From positions 124,001 through 188,000 of the forward strand of contig CAKKNE010000006.1 of assembly GCA_918797485.1 (NCBI GenBank): DNA of 64,000 nucleotides, in the 5' to 3' direction. This DNA is from Pelagomonas calceolata (taxonomy: Eukaryota > Sar > Pelagophyceae > Pelagomonadales > Pelagomonadaceae). Shown piece by piece: positions 1-9,700 of this stretch; the first letter of the stretch is position 1; each line of letters begins with the position of its first letter. A program made the position numbers and the translations under genes. Below the pieces are notes generated by a model. It was not told the origin of the DNA, made no database searches, and worked only from the letters and a program-made list of their open reading frames with translations.

Positions 1-1378
1 TCTTTCGACGAGCTCTTGGCTTTGTAGTGCTGCGAGGACGCTGTAAGCACTCGCCGTCGCCGTCGCGAGTGGGTTACTGCCGAGCGCGTCCAGTGCGTTT
101 CGCGCTCGCGCGGCATCGTTGGCTCGCCAGAGGATCTCTCCGAATTTTGACGTGCTCCGAGCGTGTGGAAATGAGTCCTGCGGCAGTGGTGCGCCCGCGG
201 CAGCGTTTTGCAGCAGGGAGAGCTGGCTCTGGAAAATGAGCTTGCTGTCACGCAGGGCTGGAATTCGTGGCAGAATCGATGCGAGCACGAGTTGTGCGAC
301 TCTCATCTGTCGCCTCGCACGCTTGCATGCAGGAATTATGCCAGCAATGCGCCCCGGCCTGCCAAGCAAATTGATGCAGCAAACTAGACACACTAGCCTG
401 ACCGCGATGAAAAAGCCTCCGCTGTGCGCGCGCGCCCCCCTAGCCACCCCGCGCACCCCGGGCTGCCCGCGACGTGCAGCGCCGCCCCTGTTAGCCCGGA
501 AATGAGAGTTGCCCGCGTGAAAAATGGCCCAGAACCCGCTGAGCACGGCCTTCAGCTTGGGGGCTGCCTTAGCTGCCGCGTCGCGCCGCCGCCTGGCCTT
601 CGCCCGACTTTTACCTTTCGCCCCTCTACCCCGTGGTGACGGCGCGGCGTTTCGGCGGGGGCTCCATCGTGAACGCGCACAGCCGGGGGGCTCCATCGTG
701 AACGCGCACGGCCGGGTCAGCCGATCTTTCTTTCCGGGCGTCGCCGGCATGGCGCGCCTACTTTCTTTATCATTGGCGGGTCGAGCCCGGAACACGGACG
801 GCACCCATCCTCGGGCATCGAGTGGTGCGCGTTCGGAGGTATCCGGCCCGTTTCCTGAAGTTCTGCCGCCGGCATGGCGGCGAGCCTCATCTGCCTGCGA
901 CCGGACCGACCCTACGGAGCGGAGCCGGTCTCGACCTGGGAGGCGTTGGGGGCGGCGGCATGCCGCCCCCCGTAACCTTGGCCGCGCCAGCCGAGCTTTC
1001 GTAGGCCCTCCGAATCGCCGTGGCATCCATTGAACCCATTAGTTCCGTTCCGACGAGTTATTGTCAAGGGCCGTCTGGGCGGGTCGGAGCTCTCGCTCCC
1101 CGCTTCAGGATTGCTCGGCCTGGTGTGCGAGGGCATCTCTCTCACCACTTGATTTCCGGCTCGTCGTAAAAGAGGAGCCAGCGGCCAGTTCCACATCCTG
1201 ACGGGGGTCGTCCCAAAAGAAGGGGGGGCGTGCGAGTCCCTGTGACTCAGCCCTTGCGTCCTAGTCCAGCCGGACGGGTGGGCCCAGGGGGAGCGGGAGG
1301 GGTACGGGGAACCCTGCGACGTAACTAGCCTCAGCCTCAGACCGCCACGCGGTAATCGCCTCTGCGAGAACAGCAATT
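1..1378. other. Gene-free left margin
   Basis: I see no convincing gene here. The reading frames present are short, Arg/Pro-rich and lack family motifs, as expected by chance in GC-rich DNA. A short direct duplication (GGGGGCTCCATCGTGAACGCGC twice, about 657-706) and one copy of a dispersed repeat (about 1180-1345) are present. A gene cut by the left edge cannot be excluded. Confidence 0.5.
1178..1345 (-). repeat. Dispersed repeat, copy 1
   Basis: About 165 bp that recur in opposite orientation at about 32742-32910 with roughly 90% identity by eye. Both copies keep an open frame coding a closely similar peptide of about 55 residues containing H-P-S-G-W-T-R-T-Q-G-L-S-H-R-D-S-H-A-P-P. It could be a mobile-element fragment or a repeated untranslated module; no transposase is visible. 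Confidence 0.75.
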
Positions 1379-1822
1379 TTAAATTAGACTCCTCCCTTCA
1401 AAGTCCGTGTCCAGCAGGGACGGCATCTCGACGGCGGGCGCGGGCGCCGCGGCGCGGTCCGCCCGCCGCCGCACGCGCTCGTCGTGCGCGCCCGGCCCGA
1501 GGAAGTCCGTGTCCGCGGCGAGCAGCGACTGGCCCGACTCGACCTCGGGCCGCTTCGGTCGACACCGGTCGTACGCCAGCGTCGCGATCGACAGGAGGAG
1601 GATGAAAAAATAATACTGCGCGGCCTCGTAGCATTTCTCGGAGGCCTTGGCGGGCTCGTCGACGCCCAGCACATACAGGGGCTGCCGGTGGAGCAGGAAG
1701 CCGATCAGACTCAGGAACAGCACGCCGCTCGTCGCGAAGACGACGCAGCAGTTCGCGCAGGCGAGGCACCGCGGCGACGGGAACGCCGCGGCGGCGCGAG
1801 CGCCGGGGTAGGCCGTCGCCAT
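1379..1822 (-). CDS. Small two-TM protein, ribonuclease kappa-like
   Basis: 147 aa. I chose the internal ATG (M-A-T-A-Y-P) because the 62 upstream codons look like untranslated sequence. A hydrophobic helix at about residues 25-45 (C-V-V-F-A-T-S-G-V-L-F-L-S-L-I-G-F) is followed by a short loop and a second helix at about 72-90, introduced by K-C-Y-E-A-A-Q-Y-Y-F-F. Two helices separated by an acidic loop, with a Y-E-x-x-x-Y-x-x-F segment opening the second, is the pattern of RNASEK/ribonuclease kappa, a small membrane protein associated with the V-ATPase. The charged C-terminal tail of about 55 residues is longer than in animal RNASEK (about 98 aa). The family link rests on topology and a short motif, so it is tentative. 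The neighbour at 2085 is divergently transcribed. Confidence 0.5.
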   Translation of the reverse strand: MATAYPGARAAAAFPSPRCLACANCCVVFATSGVLFLSLIGFLLHRQPLYVLGVDEPAKASEKCYEAAQYYFFILLLSIATLAYDRCRPKRPEVESGQSLLAADTDFLGPGAHDERVRRRADRAAAPAPAVEMPSLLDTDFEGRSLI

Positions 1823-2084
1823 CGATGCGTTCTCCCAGCGCTGCTGGACACGTTGCGAGTCAAGCTCGCCTCTCAGCCCAGGGTGCGGCGTTTTGCACCA
1901 GACTTCGCTGGCGCAGGGTGACAACGATAACAAAGACTGTGTCCGCCCTCTGTGCAGTTTGGCTCGATTTGTGGGCAGTACAGTGCCGGCAAAACCCTTG
2001 CTGCCCATTCGCTAGTAAGTTACCGACGCTAGTTAGTTGCCCGTGCAAGCCGTGCTCGCGTGTGAGCTTGCTGGAGCACCAACG

Positions 2085-2646
2085 ATGTTTGCCGCGGCCC
2101 GACAGGGCCTCGGCCGAGTCGCCCAGGCCGCCAGGCCAAGGACGGTGCCGGCGAGGCGGCACATGAGCGCCGATGTACGACACAGCGAGCCAATCAACCT
2201 TTTGGGCCGCGCCGCGCCCCCCGCGGCCCCGCCCGGCCGGTCCGGCTTGCCACTACCCAACGGCAGCGGTGGGCAAAAATTCACGCAAAAAACCGGCTTC
2301 GCGCGGCCGCACGAGCGTCCCGAGACCGAACGCAGCAGTCGCCCCAAAACTGCACACACACCGCACACCACAGTTGCCCGACGCCGTCGACCCACCGCAG
2401 GTGTACGTCATCGGCGGCAAAGAGTTCAGCACCGAACAAGTAGTGGGCCTCGTCTTCGGCTTCTACTGCGTCCTCGGCTTCCTCGGCACGCGCGGCGGCT
2501 CGAAGAAGGAGGAGCCGAAGGTGGCCGAGAGCGCGCCGGCCGCGAGCGGCAGCGTCGTGTCCATGCTCGACGACGGCTTCGAGGCCTGGGCGGCCAACCC
2601 GTCCAACATGAAGAAGTGGGAAGACAGCATCGCCGAGATGAAGTAG
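2085..2646 (+). CDS. Small mitochondrial single-TM protein (two exons)
   Basis: Proposed exons 2085-2174 and 2401-2646, with a 226-bp GT-AG intron (acceptor CCACCGCAG) in phase 0; about 111 aa. Exon 1 encodes a typical mitochondrial presequence: M-F-A-A-A-R-Q-G then Arg-rich, with no acidic residue and ending near R-R-H-M-S-A. Exon 2 has one hydrophobic segment (V-V-G-L-V-F-G-F-Y-C-V-L-G-F-L-G) and an acidic, amphipathic tail ending W-E-D-S-I-A-E-M-K. The architecture suits a small inner-membrane or respiratory-chain accessory subunit, but I do not recognise the family. Without splicing the frame carries about 75 low-complexity Pro/Arg residues, which supports the intron. The downstream EFHB-like gene is convergent, its stop only about 40 bp away. 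Confidence 0.6.
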
Positions 2647-2683
2647 ACCCGCCCCCTAAGACTTAGTATATAGTAGTAAAAAC

Positions 2684-3952
2684 TTACTGGAGGTTCTCCA
2701 CGAGCGCCTTGTGGAACGTCGCGATGGAGCAGAGGCCGCCCTCCGCGACGTCGTCATACAACTTGTGCTCGCGGTCCCCGAGTTGGGCGCCCGTGGCCCT
2801 GAAGAGGGAGAAGATGTCGTCCTTGTCCCTGAGGTTCGTGAACTCGTCGTCATCAATGCCCATCTGCGACAAGGCGGACGGGTAGAGCAGCTCCTTCCCG
2901 GTGGGGTCGTCGCCGTAGTTCTGCGAGTCGGCGACGGACCGGACCGCGTACTTCGGGATGTCCGTCCGCACGGAAGGCACGCCGAAGGTCCTTCCCCTAG
3001 ATTTCTCGGTGAGGATGTTCCGGTACCCCGGAGTCAGCGTCTTGCCGAGCTCGGGCTCGGGCTCGCAGTCTTCCGGCGCGTAGTCGCCGGCGATGCACTG
3101 GCGCGCGTCCCACTCGCCCTCGCCTCTTACCGACTTCTTCCCATAGCGGTGCATCTTGCCGAATTGATACGCGCCGGTGTGCCCGAGGTACCTCGATTGC
3201 CCGAGCTTGTCTTGTAGGGCTTTAAAATTGCGCATGCGCTGGGAGATGATGGGCTGGGGGTCGAGCTGCTCCATGGCCGCCGTCGCGCCCAGCGCCAGAC
3301 CGTTCAGCGCGACATAACTCCCGACGCCTTCCCCAAATCTATGAGTCTTCAGGTCGCAGCCCTTCCAGTCGTAGTCTCTTGAGCGTTGTTCCCCGGGACC
3401 GTAAGAACCGTGGCTCTTGATGTACTGGGCCCGTTCGCCCGGCACGGGCTTCGCGGACGGCATATAGATCAAAGTTTTCGAGTCGTTCCCTCCAGGCGTG
3501 ATCGTCGACTTGCCGAACTTGTGCTCTCTTGTTCTACACTCCTCGGGTAGCACGTGGCCGTGCGAGAAGCACTTGCCCAGCGGCTCCATCCTCGTGGAGT
3601 GATAATGTCTTTCAGCTTGCGTGAGCTTCGTCTGGGCGTACTCGCTCTCGGCCCCGGGCTGCGCCAGCACATCGTCGACGTGTTCGCCCTCGCCCGGGTC
3701 CTTCTTGCGCACGCCGAAGAACTCCGGGTGCTTCACGTCGCGCCAGTCGTCGACGCCGCCCGGGTGGATGATCCGCGTGCCCGGTACACTGTAGGTCGAC
3801 TTGCGCCACTTCTTGTACCTATCGGGGGTCGGCGGCCGGTCCTCGTCGACGAGGCACTCGGACGTCCTTTCATTGCCGTAATTTGGCCTTGTACCAGCTT
3901 CGGGGGGCAGGGCGTAGGGGTCGACGGGGCGGCCGCGCAGGGTCGTGGCCAT
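2684..3952 (-). CDS. EFHB: EFHB-like axonemal protein
   Basis: 422 aa, one exon. The sequence is rich in the short aromatic/Gly motifs of the EFHB (CFAP21) family: H-K-F-G-K-S-T, H-G-S-Y-G-P-G-E-Q-R-S-R-D-Y-D-W, H-R-F-G-E-G-V-G, and a C-terminal E-F-T-N-L-R-D-K-D-D-I-F-S-L-F. EFHB proteins line the inside of axonemal doublet microtubules in motile cilia. Human EFHB is about twice as long, with EF-hands in its C-terminal half, and I see no canonical EF-hand loop here. The start ATG (M-A-T-T-L-R-G-R) is followed at once by compositionally coherent protein. The gene implies that the lineage keeps axonemal parts even if the vegetative cell is non-motile. Confidence 0.7.
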   Translation of the reverse strand: MATTLRGRPVDPYALPPEAGTRPNYGNERTSECLVDEDRPPTPDRYKKWRKSTYSVPGTRIIHPGGVDDWRDVKHPEFFGVRKKDPGEGEHVDDVLAQPGAESEYAQTKLTQAERHYHSTRMEPLGKCFSHGHVLPEECRTREHKFGKSTITPGGNDSKTLIYMPSAKPVPGERAQYIKSHGSYGPGEQRSRDYDWKGCDLKTHRFGEGVGSYVALNGLALGATAAMEQLDPQPIISQRMRNFKALQDKLGQSRYLGHTGAYQFGKMHRYGKKSVRGEGEWDARQCIAGDYAPEDCEPEPELGKTLTPGYRNILTEKSRGRTFGVPSVRTDIPKYAVRSVADSQNYGDDPTGKELLYPSALSQMGIDDDEFTNLRDKDDIFSLFRATGAQLGDREHKLYDDVAEGGLCSIATFHKALVENLQ

Positions 3953-4261
3953 CTTGGCCGAGCTGTTGTATGTGTGCTAGCACCGCGCGGGGCCGGGGGC
4001 AGCGTTTCGGTGCCGCGGGCTGCTTTTGCCCGGCGCCGCTTGGGCGTTGATGGCGGGGCTAGAGGGAAAAACGCCCGCCCCCTCTCGGAGCTCTCGCGTC
4101 GAGCGGTCCGCAGCGAGCTATGCCTCCAGCCCACGGACGGCACGGATCCCGGGGCCAGCGAGATGCCAGCATCTTGGCCATATGGGCAGCCATCGCAGCC
4201 TGCTCCGATCCAACGTGTCTACCGGTGACAATTAAGACGAGTAGGAGGTGGTTCGAGTAGC
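3953..4261. promoter_or_regulatory. Divergent promoter interval
   Basis: About 300 bp between the start of the EFHB-like gene and the start at 4262. No gene or recognisable core promoter motif is seen. Confidence 0.4.
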
Positions 4262-5234
4262 ATGTATAACGCGGAGATGGCTGGCGAGCAAATTGGCAGC
4301 GTGTGCCTTGCGGAGGTCGTCGCAGTAGAACAGTCCGCGGCGGGGTCGGGCTTCCTGGCCGACGTGGACGTCTTGAGACGCGAACTGGGCCTCGCCGGTC
4401 AGGCCTTCGAGGTGGTCGCGAGCGCCTGCCGCATGATCGGCGTGCCGGCGGAGGGCGGTCTCGTCGCGCAGGCGGCCGCGTGCCGCGCGGCGCTGGTCGG
4501 CGGGCCGCGCGCAAACCCGTCGGACGACGCATTTGTCACGGAGCCGAACTACACAGCGTATACGGGCAAGGCATTGCACGCGCCGGCGGCGGCCCAGATG
4601 GATCGGGGCTTCCCCATCGCCGGGCGCGAGGGGCCGCTGCGCCTGACGCTCGCGTCGCACCCCGGCCAAGCGCTCACGTTGGAAGGCGATTGCTGTTGTC
4701 CGTTTCCGCCGCCGGTCTTCGTCTGCTGCTGTTCCGGCGTCAGGCTAGGGGACGAGCATCGCGCGATGCAAGTCGTCTACAATCCGTTCCGCGGGCAGCT
4801 CCTCCGCCCCGAGGCCTGCAACCAGCGCATACACAACTCGTGGGAAAATTTCGTGCCCAACAATGAAGTGAATTCCTTCCACTGCGGCTGCTTCGACTGC
4901 GACCATCATGAATCCTGGACCCTCTACTCGGACGGGACGATTCACTCGAAATATCATCCGGAGCTGGTGCTCGGCGCCCGCGACGACGGCAAGCTCTGCC
5001 TCGTCCGCCAGGAAGACCAGCGGAGGCGCCTCGCTCTTCTGCGGCGGACGAGGCAGAGCTTGCGCGCGGGGCTCCGTCGACGAGTTCTGGGACGCGCTCA
5101 TGAAGTTCGTCGACGGCCAGAAGGGCGCGACGGGCGCGGAGGGCTTCCTGCTCGAGGCCCTGCGCGCGTCGACGGACTACCGCCAGTTCGCCGTGACGAT
5201 GCGCCAGATGCGGCGCGACCGGTCGGGGAAGTAA
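4262..5234 (+). CDS. Unrecognised Cys-rich protein with an interior frame switch
   Basis: From M-Y-N-A-E-M-A the frame is coherent to about position 5010 (about 250 aa). It includes a Cys cluster (C-C-C-P-F-P-P-P-V-F-V-C-C-C) and a His/Cys/aromatic stretch (H-C-G-C-F-D-C-D-H-H-E-S-W-T-L-Y). The same frame then turns Arg-rich, while protein-like sequence (D-E-F-W-D-A-L-M-K-F-V-D) resumes in the +1 frame from about 5075 to the TAA at 5234. A perfect 21-bp inverted repeat (4989-5009 / 5043-5063) sits exactly at the switch. The simplest reading is a small unresolved intron with terminal inverted repeats; a frameshift mutation or assembly error is possible. No family was recognised. The paired cysteines could bind metal. 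Confidence 0.5.
4989..5063. repeat. Perfect 21-bp inverted repeat at frame switch
   Basis: GCAAGCTCTGCCTCGTCCGC at 4989-5008 (plus one more C) is exactly complementary to 5043-5063, with a 33-bp loop. It lies where the coding frame of the surrounding gene changes. Confidence 0.85.
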
Positions 5235-6724
5235 AAACTTGTAGTGTTGGGCTGCCCCCAGTCCCAGCTTGACCGGTGCGGCTGCCAGGGAGAGCTAGTA
5301 CTAGAAGTACTACAAGTACGCCGGGCCCGCGCGGCCGCGCCCCCGCGTGTTAGCTCGGAGGCGGCCGCGGAGCTGTGCGACGCGCTCGCGCAATCGGAGA
5401 GGCGTTGCCGGAGGCGTTCTTCCGTACTTCTCCCGCGGTGTTATCCCGAAAAACCCGCGTAAGTGCATTTAGCAAAAGCTCTCCTTTTTTTTCAAATAAG
5501 TGTTGTGCGTTGGGCGTCTAGCGTCAACGCTCAAACACAGAGCATTCGTGTGCAGTCTCCGAGTGCAGTCTCACGACAGAGGCCTAAAAAAGAATAGCAA
5601 AAGTTGCAACTTTTTGGCAAAAGCCAGCCCTCTGTCGCGTTTTTCGTCTCATTTTGCGGCAAGCACCGGCGTCTCGACCGCATGGCTTCGGCCACATTGC
5701 CAGCAGTCACCCCTTTCACAACTCTCGTGTCTGGTCGAAGCCATCCTTCATATTGACGTCGCGGCGACCTCGCGAGCGCGAACGACGAACGGTACGCGAC
5801 ACGCGAATATCCTACGAGACGGAGCTACGGCGCGCGGAGAGGGACGGATGAGAACAAAGGATGACCCCTACGATCTTCTCTTCAAACATTCTTATTACAT
5901 TGGGTCGCACCGCGCAGGCGACCGCCCCCGTTCATCCTCTGAACGCACGACTCCCGCGTCTCCTTTAGCTCCTGCGCACGTCCCCGTACGCGGCGGTCGT
6001 CCGGCACGCCGTCGATCGTCGACCGGTCTCGGGAAGGTGCTCTCTTAATTTGAAGGCACCGCCGCGTCTCGTCGCGCACGTTCAGTCACCTCCCACGCAG
6101 GCCGCCGCCCGTGGCCGTGCCGCCGTCGCTAAAGCCCTCGTCCCACACGTCGAGGCAGCAGCCAAGTCGCTGCCGACGCGCCGAGCTCGCCGTCGACGCC
6201 AGCGCGGGAATCTTTACCTTCGCCGGCCCTTCTTCTGGTGGTGCACGGTCGCGCCCTTATATATACGTACAAGCGCGTTCCGGGCACGCCGTCCGTCGCA
6301 ACACTTTGCCCCGCCGACTGCGTCCTGGCCGCGCTCTAGTGGTTAGGACGCGTCTCCGCGGCGCGCTCGTATCGTTGATCTCCACACAGGCCGCCGCCCG
6401 TGGCCGTGCCGCCGTCGCTAAAGCCCTCGTCCCACACGTCGAGGCAGCAGCTAAGTCGCTGCCGACGCGCCGAGCTCGCAGTCGACGCCAGCGCGGGAAT
6501 CTTTACCTTCGCCGGCCCTTCTTCTGGTGGTGCACGGTCGCGCCCTTATATATGTGTACAATTGCGCGTTCCCGGCACGCCGCTCGTCGGAACGCGTTGC
6601 CCACACACGGCCGCGCTCTAGCCGGGATGTAGAGGTTCGACGCGCGCACGTCCGTCGCGCTCGAAACCTTTCTTTCGCCAAACGCAGGCCCGCCTATACA
6701 GCCAGGCCTATACAGCCAGTACCC
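5235..6724. other. Long intergenic interval with a tandem duplication
   Basis: About 1.5 kb without a convincing gene. It contains a duplicated block of about 170 bp (see 6101-6559) and TATA-like stretches (CCTTATATATA at about 6254 and 6543). Confidence 0.5.
6101..6559. repeat. Direct duplication, 289-bp offset
   Basis: About 170 bp beginning GCCGCCGCCCGTGGCCGTGC at 6101 recur almost unchanged at 6390. Each copy ends with a TATA-like CCCTTATATAT. Both copies are preceded by an introner-like 3' end (CCCACGCAG before the first, TTGATCTCCACACAG before the second), so introner remnants may flank the duplicated block. Confidence 0.8.
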
Positions 6725-9700
6725 ATGCCGAGACATAGAGACCGAGTTGTGAAGGGGGCCCTGTGGTTGGGCCGCGGTGGCCGTCCGGACGGCCCACTCC
6801 ACCCGGTAGTCGCACAAAAATTAGAAGCTGCCGTCCAGAACTGCAATGCCGTCGACGCACAAGGGCTGCGCGATTTCTGCGACCACGCCACGCCCAAAGA
6901 ATCGCTCGCCTTGTTCGAGAAAGGCGAAAAGTACTGGATTCATCCGGCCGGTGACGTGCAGCTCTTCTTAAGGACGCAGGCCGCAGAAGCCCTCGGGGCT
7001 ATTAGTAAAGCCAAAGACGTGGAAGCGGCAGTGCGGGCCGTCGGCGCCATCCAAAACGTCTTCGGCTCGCACCTCGGCGTCCACTTCTTCGAGACCGAGT
7101 CGTACGTGAAGCAGTCGAAGCTAGAAGTCCAGGAGGGCAAGGTGCTCGTGATCGAACTGCTCTGCGCCCTGCGGAACAACAAGTTCAACAGCATCAAGGA
7201 CCCGGAGGATTCTCTCACCGCAGCCGAGATATATAAAGCGCTCACAGCTGTCGCCAAGGCGAGCGGCGTAGCGCCCCGTGTGGAAATCAACTTTCAACGC
7301 GTCCCAGCCCGACGCGACGTCGTCCCCGTAACGCATCTGATCGATGTCATGGGCGTTCGAGCGTCTCTTGCAATAATTTCCATTCCACACAGGTAATGCC
7401 CCAGTATATATTGATCCTGGAGGCGGTCCTCGTCCCTGGTCTAGATGGCGTCCTGGTCATCGGCAAGGTCAAGGGCGACGTCTACGAGTACAACCCGAGC
7501 CCCAACATCCACGCGTTCGCGCTGAACCATCTCGAGTCCGAGCCGCGCGCCGCGCTCCTCAACAAGTGCCGGGAGGTGAACGCGGCGATCCTCAAGCGCA
7601 TCTCGGACGACTTCGTCATCGTCGCGTGCGGCGGCAATGCCGAGGTCGAGCTCGGCCACACGCTAAAGCTCCTCAGCGGCGACGCGCGCCGCCGCCTCGT
7701 GGCCAAGTACAGCGTGGCCCACCCGTCCGTGCTAGCATACTGCAAGCCGAAGCAGGTCGAGTTCGTAGCTTGGGCGGAAGTCAAAATTTCACGACGCCTT
7801 CGTGCTGAATCGTCGGCCTTCACGCCATCGACGCAACGCCTGCTCGATGGCATGGCGGTGTAGCTACCTTACCACTCGATGGAGCCAGCACGGTCATCTC
7901 ATCGCCGAGAAATGACTTCGTGAAGAAATATCGTGCACCCGACGCACTGGTTGATTTCCATACAGGTTCCTAGCCAAATTCGCCGAAGCCGTAGACAAAC
8001 TCTGCTTTGCCGACGGTAAGGGGCCGGCCGCCTTGCAGGCATTAGCGGCCACGGGCGACGCGCCGTTGCCGGAGCCGTGGAGTGAATGCAGGAGGGCGTC
8101 GGGGAACAAGAGCCATGCAGGCCGCGTCTACATCGCCGCAACAAAGGACGGCGGCCAGGTCTCCACGGGCAGCCGCATCGATGCGATGAACGCCTCGTTA
8201 CACATCGAAGAGCATCCAGACACGTCCATCGAAGATGCCTTGACGTTCGTCATCAAGGAGCGCGTCGCCTTAGATTACTTCGAGGTCGTCGGTACCCGTG
8301 TTGAAACCGCGTTGTCCCGTTTCCTAACTCACTGGTTGATGTCCACGCAGAAGGTCCGGGTCAGCGGAGGCATGTGGTGGCACAAGTACCCCGGCTTCCC
8401 CCCCATTGGCAACCACAAGCACGCGGTGGCGTTCTCAGCAGCACTCGTGGCCGCGGGAAAGCTCGGCGCGCCCGCCAACGACCCGCTCGTCGCCGAGCTC
8501 TACCACGAGACGGTCGGCGTTCACCTCGAGAAGCGGGTCGCGGCGAAGGAAATGCCCGGCCTTGTGCACACAGTCGTCAACTTGCAGCAGAACAAACACG
8601 TATGGGCCCACGGCGACCTCGTCGCGACCAGCGAGGACCAAGCCCGGAAGTTCTCGGCAGCGCTCAAGAGCAGAGGACTCCTCGAGGCGCGCGCCGGCGA
8701 CCCGCGCGTCCAGTCCACCGCGCGGAAATAAAAGTTCACGGACACATCTTCGCCAAGGTGCGCCCAACTCACTGGTTGATTTCCACAGGTCCAGAAAGCG
8801 TACGACGAGGTCATCCTCGCGCCACTCCTCGCCAAAAAGGAGCAGAGAGGGTTGATAGTCGTCCTCCAATCGAATCCTCCTGCAGTATATAGATGGCACC
8901 TCCCCGGAACAACTATGTATCTGACCAAGGAGAACGACGCCAAGGCCTTCTCGGAAGCGCTGATCCGGGCCAAACTCGTCGACGCGCCCGCCGGCGACCG
9001 GCGTGTCAGGGAGCTGTTCAACAAGACCTTCCCGGACCTGGCCAACAAGAAATGGGCTAACTACATCAAGGCAGTGACAAAGGCGAAGATAGCGGCGTCG
9101 CCGAGGCTCATCGCGGTGGCGAAGGCCGCCGCCGCTGCCGCCGAGCGCCAGTCGCCGCAGAGCTCGCTCACTTCGTCGGACGTCGCTGCGCCTCCGCCGC
9201 GGCCGCGCGCGTCGGGCGTCGCCGCGGCGCCGTCGATCAGTCAGCAGAAACGGAAGGCGTCGCACCCTTCTCTGCAGAACTTCTTTAGGAAGAGGACGAA
9301 GCAGCCGCCGCGCGCCGCGCCGTCGCGCGACGAGCTGGCCCGCGCCGCGGCGCCACCGTCGCGCGACGAGCTGCCGCCGGGCGCCGCCGCGTCGCCCCGC
9401 GACGAGCCGGCGGCCGCCGCCGCCGCGCGCCTCTTCGCGGCGCCGCCGTCGCGCGCCGCGCCGTCGCGCGACGAGCTGGCCCGCGCCGCGGCGCCACCGT
9501 CGCGCGACGAGCCGCCGCCGGGCGCCGCCGCGTCGCCGCGCGACGAGCCGGCGGCGGCCGCCGCCGCGCGCTTCTTCGCGGCGCAGCCGTCGCGCGCCAC
9601 GCCGTCGCGCGACGAGCTGCCGCGCGCCGCGGCGCCGCCGTCGCGCGACGAGCCGCCGCCGGGCGCCGCCGCGTCGCCGCGCGACGAGCCGGCGGCGGCC

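Noticed and set aside
912-1376. 154-codon minus-strand frame as a gene
   Set aside because: Only the part within the dispersed repeat looks conserved; the rest is not protein-like, so I list the repeat instead.
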